64,000 nt of DNA, from the NCBI GenBank assembly GCA_033961575.1, contig CM066730.1, positions 112,959,523 through 113,023,522 of the forward strand, in the 5' to 3' direction. Below the pieces are notes generated by a model that searched no databases, was not told the origin of the DNA, and was given only the letters and a program-made list of their open reading frames with translations. Below, piece after piece: positions 1-8,489 of this stretch (its first letter is position 1; each line of letters begins with the position of its first letter). Source of the stretch: Aselliscus stoliczkanus (Eukaryota > Chordata > Mammalia > Chiroptera > Hipposideridae). The position numbers and the translations under genes are program-made.

Positions 1-856
1 CTTTTCAATTTATGTCTTTGTAATATTTCTAATAATTATGAGAACATTTATTTATTTCTTATATCAGAGCTTTTTAATAATTTCCCCATATTTACCCATG
101 ACACAGCTTTAAAATAATAGATCATTTTAATGGGTTGTATTTATGTGGGTGTGTATCTGATGAGATTTTGAGAGAAATGTCAATTCCAATTTATTCATTC
201 TTGTATTTATGCTTTTTCAAAACACTTCATGAGAAATTGGCAAGGCAGAAGAGCAACACTGTCAAATCAAATATAGTTCTTTACTTGAAAGAATATAGAG
301 ATTAGTGGTGACATCTTAAAATTACATTTTAGCTTTATTTACTTTTCAGAGGTTTTTGCTAAAAACCAAAGCTAATGCTTATACAAGATTTTTAGCATCA
401 AATCAGTTTTCCTTAAGTAATCAGGGTGTCATTCCTAATATTGTTTCATTATCCATTGTTTGTGGCTCTTCCTTTTGTCCCACAATTCAATTCCTACATG
501 GGATCAAGTAGATCAAAATTTTACATTTGAACTTTTCTATTAGTCAGTCATTCAGTAAACAATAGAGACAATAGCCTACCACATTTGGGCCTGAGGATAA
601 CAGCAATAAGTTTCTTATTACCATGTTAGATATCTCTTCAAATTTCTACCCAGAATTGTATCATTGGTAAGTTTGATGTTTTAAGAAACATTGGATCTAT
701 ACACTACAGGAAGTATAAACAGAACTTTTATTCATAAATGGCAAACATACAATAGATGGCAAAGATACAAAAATCCCTGCCATAAAAGTCTTTACGTTCC
801 TTGCCCTCAGACCGTCCCTACTATAATTCTGTTTTGTTTTGTTTTGTTTTCTTTAG
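1..856 (+). other. Gene A intron 5 (3' portion)
   Basis: No exon is visible here. About 500-700 resembles about 59600-59800 upstream of gene B exon 6, including a run recalling the end of a MIR/L2-type repeat (cattcagtaaacaata against cattcatttgataaat). This shows that the intron was duplicated with the gene. The interval ends in a pyrimidine-rich acceptor (ttttctttag). Confidence 0.6.
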
Positions 857-1101
857 GCAAAAAGCCCAAAGCCCAAACGTCTAATCTTCCCAGAGAGTGC
901 ATCCGTCATTTCTTCCCCAAACGGAAGTGTTTTGTCTTCGACCGGCCAACAAGTGACAAAAACTCCTGGCCAATATTGAGAAGGTGACAGAAACACAACT
1001 GGACCAAAAATTCCAGGAACAAACAAAGAATTTCTGTTCTTACATTTTCACCCAGGCGAGGCCCAAGACCCTCCGAGAGGGAATCAGTATCACTGGGAAA
1101 C
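857..1101 (+). pseudogene. GBP6-like: Gene A exon 6, 1-base deletion
   Basis: The exon starts after ttttctttag and ends before gtgagt. It is 245 nt, against 246 nt for the matching exon of gene B. The frame gives a clear GBP segment ([20 protein letters not shown]) and then fails near 966-970, where gene B has one more base. The reading meets TGA at 985-987. Downstream of the lost base, the other frame resumes GBP sequence (FCSYIFTQARPKTLREG) to the donor. Loss of function, an error in the assembly, or a rare allele are all possible. Confidence 0.85.
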
Positions 1102-1718
1102 GTGAGTTTCCTTTCACATCTCTGTGAGACCTAATACACGTTGAATATATAATATTATATGATGTGTTTTGCAGTATTTCTGCTGATTCTATATAGAATT
1201 AAGGGTCTACAGATATTCATATTGCATGAAAAAAAGTGTATATTTATTATACTTTGGGGGGTTTATAAATTCCTCTCCAAAACGTTACACTTTATCCGTA
1301 ACATCTGCAGTTTCCATATATGTGAAAAATTCCTCTACTGATAATACATCACTAACTGGGTATAATAACAGAATACAATATTTTCTCAGGAGAAGTCCTT
1401 TATAATGAGTGATTTGCAAATAGAATACAAAAGATATTTTGAGAATTTAAAGCTGTCCAATAATAAATATTAGCCCATAAATCCCTGAAAATTTATTGGA
1501 AGCCTCAGAATTAGGAATAAACATATCTCCTTTACCATGCCTCATGTAAAGAATTTTTCTTCTAATATTTTTAATGTGACATTATGTTTTCTAGATACAT
1601 TTTAGTATATTAGATGAAGGTAGATATTAATATTTTTAGACTTGTTTCCTAAAGAACCATAAAATTGAAGAGTCAGTAGGAAAATGAAGGTGATGATAGT
1701 AGCAGGATGTAGGATGTG

Positions 1719-1813
<95 letters not shown>

Positions 1814-1825
1814 AAGACAGGGAGG

Positions 1826-1857
<32 letters not shown>

Positions 1858-4800
1858 CAGAGAGACAGAGAGACAGAGAGACAGACAGAGAGAGATTGAT
1901 TCAGGAATGTAGTCTCAGAGTCTTGGGTCCCATTGAGTGATAACTTGGTATTTATCCCCTAAATTTCCTGGCTTATTCAGGGCTGGGGACTCTGGTGGTG
2001 ACCTATGTGGATGCCATCAATAGTGGAGCAGTACCTTGTTTGGAGAACGCAGTGACAACTCTGGCCCAGCTGGAGAACTCAGCAGCCATGGAGAAGGCAG
2101 CCGCCCACTACAGTGAGCAGATGGCCCAGCGAGTGAGGCTCCCCACAGACACACTCCAGGAGCTGCTGGACCTGCACGCAGCCTGTGAGAGGCAAGCCAT
2201 TGAAATCTTCATGGAGAACTCCTTCAAGGATGAAAACCAGGAGTTCCAGAAGAAGCTTGTGGTACTTTGTCGTAGTTCTTAATTACCCTTTGTTAACCTT
2301 CACCCTGAAGAATTAAAGCTTAGCAGTGTTTCCATTGACCCTATGGCTGCTCTCTCACTCATGGATCAAGTAGTCTGGATCTCATGGGGATAGAGTTTCA
2401 AAGGACTATGTCCCCCCGCCCCATCCCCAGCACACACAAACTCAGGTTCTTTATCCAGAAATCTCTCTGATCTCTGACACATGATCAGTAGAGAGATCCT
2501 CTTGAAGTGAATACTTCTATTGATTTCAAGCCTACCGAGAACACCCAAAAGTCAGTCCTGAGCTGGTCAATTTTTTGAGAACACTCTCCCATTCCCAGGA
2601 ACCGAATATTTTATCAGACCCTAATTCCAGGCCCTTTTCAACACTATTGCCCCTTGTTATATCATTGTACCATTGAAGATGAAAATCACTGAGTGCTATA
2701 GCTACAACACACCATAGAGATTAGGTAACGCAACTCCACCCTCTCAGGTAAAGAACCTGCCTGAGACGCAGGGTGGTTAAGAAACTTCCAAAGTCTTGTA
2801 GAGAGTTTTCATGTTTCAGAGTAAATCAAGCCTGGTGATTCCTAATTTGTTACATGTCTCTCTCCAACGGAAGGCTTTTTTCATGAGGACCAGAGTTAGA
2901 CTTCTGTCACATTCCTCAGAATATCATCTTCTCTGCTCGATTTTTCTGGTGACATCCCTCTATTTTTCCCTTACAGGAACTCCTAAATGATAAGAAGGAG
3001 TGTTTCTTACTGCAGAATGAAGAGGCATCCGCTAAATATTGCCAGGATAAACTTGATGAGCTTTCAATGGTCCTAACGGAAAGCATTACAGCGGGAACTT
3101 CCTCTGTTCCTGGCGGGCACAAGTTTTACTTGGAAACAAAGGAAAGGGTTGCACAGGACTATTGGCAAGTACCCAGGAAAGGAGTGAAGGTGAGGAAAAT
3201 GGGAAGCATGTGGATCCTACAAATTAAAATCAAGAGTGGATTCTGCCGAAAATCTGAGAGGACAGCACCAACTGTGTGTCATAAGAGAGCATGGGGATAT
3301 CATGACAGATTTAGCTTTGAAGGTCCACTATTTGCTCTTTCTTCCTAAGTAGAGTAGAATTGTTCAAACATGAATACGCATTTCTGAAATCCACAAGAGA
3401 CAGTAGAGAAGTTATTCATTTCTTCATTCAACAACATGACATTCAATGTGCCAAGTGTTGACAATTTACAAATTAAAATCAGAGTCTGTGCACTGAAGGC
3501 TGATCGAATGAGAAAGGAAGTCCAATTTATAGACAATACATGCAGAATTATAATACCTATGAACTTGAGAAATGGGCTACATAAGTGATAATAACAAACA
3601 ATAATGATAATAGTAATGCAACTAATATATTGGGTTGTCGGAAAAGTCATGACGTATTTTTTCTATGTTTTCTGTTGCAAAAATGAGTCATGACTTTTCC
3701 AGCAACCCAATATATCAAATCATTATTGTTATAAGCATAACATTAAGTTCTTTTCCTAGCCAATTGAATTTAGTTATTTAAATAGCATTAAGATACATCT
3801 ACACTTATTGACAACATTTTCCATATCTTAACTGACAGGCAGAGATGGGTGAAAACAGCTTGGGTAAAGTCATAGCCAGCAAGTAGAAGAGGAGAACAAC
3901 AGCATCAGAGAAAACATCTCACACTGGGAAGGCAAATACTAAAAAGCACCTGAGACTGTGGGTGTATAGAATGGATCATGGTTCTCACTGGCTGGAACCT
4001 GAAGTGTGTAGACGGAAGTGGGAGAGAGACAGCAGGGAGTCAGGAAGCCGGGATATGCCAGCCCGTGGTGATGCTAAGGAGCTGGCACACTTTGTTTGGA
4101 GCCACTGTAGAGTTTGAAGCATGAAGGAAAAATCTCAGGGACATTCTGGTATTTGCAGCAGTATTCTCCCCAGTGGAGATGGAAATCCTTTGCTCTTTCT
4201 TGTGTCCTCAGGCGAATGAGGTGTTCCAGAGGTTCCTGGAGTTGCAGGCAGCCATAGAGAAATCCATCCTGCAGTCAGACAAAGCACTCACTGATGGACA
4301 GAAGGCCATAGCGGGTAAGGGGCTGGGCTGGGCTCACAATGGGCAGGTAGGTTCCTATGGTGCCCCTGGGCAGGCGTGAGAGCAAAACCTTCCTGAAACA
4401 AGGAGCTTCCTCTTCTTGGAACAGATTCTGCTGAATCTGAAAACCACAAGGGGAGTTGTAGCTGTACGTCAGCCAGGCAGGGCCTTTGCCATCACATGCT
4501 GCAGTGTGCTCATGATGGTGTGGACATGGGGGAAATTCAGAGATTTCCCACCTGCCCTTCCAGTTTGGTTTGGTCTCCTTCTCCTGCAGGAGGGTAAACA
4601 TCAGTCCTCACTTAATTTTCCTCCCTCTCTAAAACCTTCCTGGGGAAGTGAAGCGGGCTAAGAAGCAGGCAGCTGAGAAGAAACAGAACTTGCTGATACA
4701 GCAACTGCAGGAGCAGCGGCAACGGATGGAAGCACAAGAGAGGAGTGTCAAGGAAAACATAGCCCAGCTGAAAGAGAAGCTGCGGAGGGAAAAAGAAAAC

Positions 4801-6042
4801 CTAATAAGAGAGCAGAATATGATGCTGGACCATAAACTGAAGGTAAGTCTGGCCGTGGCCTCCGTTGTGCTCGATGGTCATTGTCCTGGTACCTCGGGTG
4901 GGGTGGGTGAACGTTACAGCAAGACCATGGAAGGAAGCAACATTGCCATTTACTGCTTGTGCTTTATTAAAACTCTTGAGTTTTTTTACCTCTCCTCCTC
5001 TTCTGCCTCCCCCCTCCTCCTTTAACGGAAGCCTTTGAGTTCTACTCTATATGTAAACTCTGGAGTGATCCAGACAAGCACAGTATCTCTAAGTGCTTGG
5101 AGAAAATAAGCAGGGTTTGAGCTGTTATTTTGGGGGATTTTTAAATGTTCTCATGAGGCCTGATTCAACAGGTATTCCAAACACAGGTATCTATTATGAC
5201 CAGTTTCACTGTTTTATCAAGATCACTGACACTTATCAGGACCCTACTGCCACCCAAAGACTCTGAGGTAGATCTATGCTGACATAAAGCTATCCAAAAT
5301 GCTCAGATGTAAAATCACAAAGAAATGACAGCTTCTAACCTTGCTGCATTGTCCGCAGGTATGGGTAGTCATAATACCTATGTTATCATATGGCAAAGGG
5401 AAGTCTCTGATTGTGCGTCTGGTCATATTTATAATAGAGTTCTAGAACAATGTATAAGTTCCCACTATTTGTACAATTTAGTTGACCATATTATCCCAAG
5501 TGGGACGGAGAAGTAGTGCCAGGAGACCAAGGCTACCTCTCAACTGGTATTCAACTGGAACATATTACATTTGCCCTCACGTCAGGTTTAGCATTCTAGC
5601 AAAAACACCAATGGTGTGTGAATATTAGTAAGGCTATAAACAATGCTTTCTTTCAATGTTCAGCCCCAAAACAAAAAATATTATTTGCTGCAAAATTGTG
5701 GAAGAGAGACCAAATGTAGGATTAAAAGAAAGATTGTTCGACCACATTCTTAAATGGAAAATGTAATTCTTGAAAAAATGAGATTCAAAAAATATTTAAC
5801 TTCCCTCCTCACTTGTTTTTTTTTAGCTCCAAGATGAACTGCTTAAAGATGGATTTAATAAGAAATCTGAAGATATGAATGCTGAGATAAATTATTGGAA
5901 AAATATCATTGATCGTACTACAAATGATGTTATTCCCTTGTTAGCAGAAATCTTAGAGAAAATTGGCAGTGAGATCATTTCAATATTGTCTACTAAACTT
6001 ATTGATACTATTGTGAAAAGCATGAGCTCAGTATTCCGATAG
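857..6042 (+). CDS. GBP6-like: Gene A: GBP4/6/7-like guanylate-binding protein, exons 6-11 (5' part off window, frameshift in exon 6)
   Basis: Six exons join as 857-1101, 1981-2261, 2977-3189, 4212-4314, 4649-4842 and 5827-6042, all with GT-AG borders. Lengths 245, 281, 213, 103, 194 and 216 match the GBP plan apart from one missing base in the first. GBPs are interferon-induced dynamin-like GTPases acting on intracellular pathogens. The part seen encodes the end of the GTPase domain, the all-helical middle domain, a long Lys/Glu/Gln-rich coiled coil and the C-terminus. The end reads SSVFR-stop with no CaaX box, as in the GBP4/6/7 group and unlike GBP1, 2 and 5. Exons 1-5 must lie left of base 1. 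Exon 6 is frameshifted, so the gene may be a pseudogene, although exons 7-11 are open with good splice sites. Family assignment is firm; the exact orthologue is not. Confidence 0.88.
1102..1980 (+). other. Gene A intron 6 with TG/GA microsatellite
   Basis: The intron runs from donor gtgagt to acceptor gcttattcag. The sequence before the microsatellite (aaaatgaaggtgatgata) matches gene B intron 6 at about 61228, so both introns descend from one copy. Confidence 0.75.
1720..1893. repeat. Compound microsatellite (TG)n(GA)n
   Basis: Uninterrupted TG runs from about 1720 to 1764 and is followed by GA/CAGA-rich sequence to about 1893. Open frames through it are low-complexity artefacts. The TG part is shared in position with gene B intron 6, where the GA part is absent. 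Confidence 0.95.
1981..2261 (+). CDS. GBP6-like: Gene A exon 7 (helical middle domain)
   Basis: This 281-nt exon has acceptor gcttattcag and donor gtactt. It encodes the start of the helical domain with family hallmarks [32 protein letters not shown] and SFKD. It is 267/281 identical to gene B exon 7, and the first 107 bases are identical. The flanking introns and exon 6 are far less alike, which points to recent gene conversion. Confidence 0.95.
2262..2976 (+). other. Gene A intron 7
   Basis: This is unique-looking sequence between donor gtactt and acceptor tttttcccttacag. I recognise no repeat or extra exon in it. Confidence 0.7.
2977..3189 (+). CDS. GBP6-like: Gene A exon 8 (helical middle domain)
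   Basis: The 213-nt exon is in phase 0 and starts ELLNDKKECFLLQNEEASAK. It contains the GBP hallmark VPGGHKFYLETKE and ends with QDYWQVPRKGVK before donor gtgagg. The length equals that of the standard GBP exon 8. Confidence 0.94.
3190..4211 (+). other. Gene A intron 8, carrying a mariner MITE
   Basis: The intron runs from donor gtgagg to acceptor tgtgtcctcag. The only recognised repeat is the 81-bp palindromic mariner derivative at 3630-3710. The rest looks unique. Confidence 0.7.
3630..3710. mobile_element. 81-bp mariner MITE (MADE1-like palindrome)
   Basis: Terminal inverted repeats of 23 bp lie at 3630-3652 and 3688-3710. They begin ttgggttg and differ at two adjacent positions. TA dinucleotides flank the element, as expected for mariner insertion. 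Size and layout match MADE1-type miniature elements derived from a mariner. The RNA from either strand would fold into a long hairpin. Confidence 0.88.
4212..4314 (+). CDS. GBP6-like: Gene A exon 9
   Basis: This 103-nt exon encodes ANEVFQRFLELQAAIEKSIL, then QSDKALTDGQKAIAG, a highly conserved GBP helix. It is preceded by tgtgtcctcag and followed by gtaagg, and its length equals GBP exon 9. It leaves one base for the split codon shared with exon 10. Confidence 0.94.
4315..4648 (+). other. Gene A intron 9
   Basis: This short intron of 334 nt has no recognised repeat. The acceptor is unusual: the last bases are cctggggaag, with the main pyrimidine tract further upstream (ttttcctccctctct at about 4616-4630). 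Confidence 0.75.
4649..4842 (+). CDS. GBP6-like: Gene A exon 10 (coiled-coil helix)
   Basis: This 194-nt exon restores the frame with split codon G|TG. It encodes KRAKKQAAEKKQNLLIQQLQ and a further stretch rich in Gln, Glu, Lys and Arg, ending near MMLDHKLK before donor gtaagt. It corresponds to the long C-terminal effector helix of GBPs. Confidence 0.94.
4843..5826 (+). other. Gene A intron 10
   Basis: The intron runs from donor gtaagt to acceptor tgtttttttttag. No repeat or extra coding segment is recognised. Confidence 0.7.
5827..6042 (+). CDS. GBP6-like: Gene A exon 11, C-terminus and stop
   Basis: The last coding exon has 216 nt including TAG at 6040-6042. It begins LQDELLKDGFNKKSEDMNAE, the typical start of the last GBP exon. 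It continues into an alternating hydrophobic stretch (IPLLAEILEKIGSEIISIL) and ends SSVFR. There is no CaaX isoprenylation motif. In the GBP4/6/7 group the C-terminal hydrophobic or amphipathic helix may support membrane or partner contacts, but that role is an inference here. Confidence 0.92.
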   Translation, partial: LQDELLKDGFNKKSEDMNAEINYWKNIIDRTTNDVIPLLAEILEKIGSEIISILSTKLIDTIVKSMSSVFR

Positions 6043-7907
6043 AAATAGCTCTACTTTTAAAGAAATTATAGAATGTGCATATATGCTCTGGCCTGTTTTG
6101 GAGGTGTATTCTTTTTTATTTCATTCAGCCAAATTTTAAATATAAAAAATGCCTACTAGAGGATATCAATACCTGGTCCGCATTAGATAGAATAAATGCA
6201 CATACAAAATGATACAGCACATCAAATTTTAGGAAACATACATGTTTAAAATAATAAAAAATGAATTGAGGGCCGGCCGAGAGGCGCGGTGGTTAAGCGC
6301 TGGCTTGGGAAGCCAGCGGCCCCGGTTCGGTCCCACATATGAGGGCCAGTGACACTGCCCTCAAAAAAAAAAAAAAAATGAATTGAGACATTGCTCTAAA
6401 TGACAAAAGATTAGAAACTACTTAAATATTCATCTATATAAACTGGTAATATAAATTTAGCATGTACATATACTGGAATACTATGTAGCCAGTAAATAAA
6501 TTGAGAGTATATTTTTATAAATATAAAAAGTCTTAAAAATCCATTGCAAAGTGAAAACATGAGGTACACAAGCTGTGAATAATGTGTTAACTGTAAAAAA
6601 TGTAATTATTGTGTGCAATCATACATATGTACACATAAAATATTTCTGGAAAACTCCATTAGAAGCGAGAAACATTGGTTCCTTCTTGGGAGAAGGGGGT
6701 GGGATCAGAGGTGAATGAGTCATATATTTCATTATATACTCATTGTTTTGAATCCTGTAAAGAAAGGTTGTATTACCACTTTATAAAGAAAATGTAAACT
6801 GTAATACTAGTAATGATAATAATAATAAAAAGAATGCAGAATCGATAGACATTTAAATGATGGACTTGCTCATTGCTTCTAGAAATGGCATCAGACTGCA
6901 CAATGAGCATTCTAAGACTGAGATCAGAATACTAGAAAGCATAAACATTCCATCCTAATCTTGTGCAATTCACATTTCTCAGAATTTGTTTATTTTACTC
7001 AACTTTTAAATTCTGTACATAAAATAGTTTATACCTTCTTATATTTTTTCTATTTGCTGTGTTTGCAATAAAAAGTCACCTTTTCAGTTTCTTATATAGA
7101 TTTACTTATGCTCTGTATTTTATTAGTATTTACAGACACTCTTACCATTTCAGCAAGCAAACCCCAGGGAAGTTTATTGCTTACATTTTTGTGTAATTCT
7201 GAAGCCTAGTACTTTATTCCATTTTTATGCCTAGAGAGGTGGTTTTAGTTTTGCTTTGTTTTTGCCATTTTGTCACAGTGGGCTACTCTTTCTGAATCTA
7301 GAATCCTCCAAGCTTATGAATTTTGTCTTTTAAGCCCCATTACTCCTGTGGGGGTCAAAAATATAATTTTCCTCCCACTTTTCTAAGTTCTTCTGGCTGG
7401 GCTAATAATAAAATTAACATAAGACAGATTAATAGGAGAAAATGTCCAAAATTATGGATGTATGTATGTGGATGTCACAAGAATGAGACCTCACTGAGGA
7501 CACATTGGGCCCTTGAGGATATATAACGAAAAACGGGGCAGGGATCTGGGATTTCGAAGGAAAAGTCGGCAATTTATAGGTAGATGGAGAGACCAAACAT
7601 GTGGTAAACAAATTCTTGCTGGGCCACCCAGAAAACATGGGACGCAGTGGCTGTAATTCCCAATATGCTAGATTTCTCCCTGATTGTCACATTTAGTGTA
7701 TGTTATGATGCTAAGGTGATGCTCCCTTCCCTTAAGAAGATTTTTCTATCTGAATTCCTTTAGGCAGGTAGGGTGGAGGGCCCAAGATGCTTTCAGGGTC
7801 TTTTGTTTCTTAATAACAAGGTTATAATCAATATCCCAAAAGGCATATATTGGGGTGGAAAAAACTGGTCCCCTTCGTTCCTGTGTACCTACACTTTTCT
7901 GCAGTTG
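6043..7907 (+). other. Gene A 3' UTR and downstream flank
   Basis: AATAAA-type signals lie at about 6191, 6495 and 7067-7072. The last would give a 3' UTR of about 1 kb, common in GBPs, but no transcript end can be proven. A SINE with clear target duplication sits at 6271-6373. The stretch 7320-7700 looks like an old interspersed repeat that I cannot name. Confidence 0.5.
6271..6373 (+). mobile_element. Short tRNA-derived SINE
   Basis: The element starts ggccggccgag and contains A-box-like tggttaagcgctgg and B-box-like ggttcgg. It continues with gagggccagtgacactgccc and ends in an A run. The flank aaaaatgaattgag is repeated on both sides (ending at 6270 and 6387), a clean target-site duplication. 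Related copies lie at 8386, 43649 and 46370. Confidence 0.92.
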
Positions 7908-7922
7908 AAGAATTGCACTCAA
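7908..7922. repeat. Left outer target-site duplication
   Basis: The 15-mer aagaattgcactcaa here is repeated exactly at 16396-16410. The pair brackets the whole SINE-SINE-L1 nest and marks the original SINE insertion site. Confidence 0.9.
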
Positions 7923-8384
7923 GGGGTTGGCCAAATGGCTCAATTGGTTAAGAGTTGGCTTAAGAGCACGAGCTGTGAGCAACAGGGCCGCAAGTTCGAT
8001 TCCCACATGGGCCAGGGACACTGCACCTGAGCTGAGCTGTTGCTAAGTGCCAACAGGTGGCAGGATGGCTCAGCTGGTGTAACAAGTTGCCTGTTTGATG
8101 GTGGGCTATGCCCACCTGCAACTAAGACTGATCTCTACACCTAAGACTGAACTGAGCTGCCCCCCGACTGACTCAGTGGATAGAGCTTGTGCTCCTACCA
8201 ACAAGGCTGGTTCGACTCCTGCATGGGATGGTGGCTATGCCCACCCGCAGCTAAGACTGAAGACAGCACCTTGAGCTTACAGGCCACGAGCTGCTGACTG
8301 GCGCCCTCCACAACAAAGAATAAAGAACAACTTGGCTAGTCTCCTCCCCCGATTCCCCAATAAAATCTTTAAAAAACAAAACAA
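7923..8384 (+). mobile_element. Long tRNA-derived SINE (outer element of nest)
   Basis: It starts ggggttggccaaatggctca, has tRNA-like boxes (ggttaagagttgg, gttcgattcc), and then repeated 'ggctatgcccacc...aactaagactga' modules. It ends cccaataaaatctttaaaa. This long compound architecture matches the SINE type I associate with yinpterochiropteran bats. Related copies lie at 26804-27198 (minus) and 60498-60960. Confidence 0.85.
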
Positions 8385-8385
8385 G

Positions 8386-8477
8386 GGCTGGCCAAGTGTT
8401 ACGGTGGTTAAGCGCTGGCTTGGGAAGCCAGTGGCCCTGGTTCGGGTCCCACGTATAAGGGCCAGTGACACTGCCCT
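8386..8477 (+). mobile_element. Short SINE inserted in the tail of the longer SINE
   Basis: It reads ggctggccaagtg, tggttaagcgctgg and ggttcgggtccc through gggccagtgacactgccctc. It is close to the SINE at 6271. It sits in the A-rich tail of the previous SINE, and its own tail was split by L1-1. Confidence 0.88.
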
Positions 8478-8489
8478 CAAAACAAAACT

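Noticed and set aside
1684..1940. Open frames through the TG/GA repeat (Cys-Val and Arg-Glu repeats)
   Set aside because: They are pure microsatellite translation in intron 6 of gene A.
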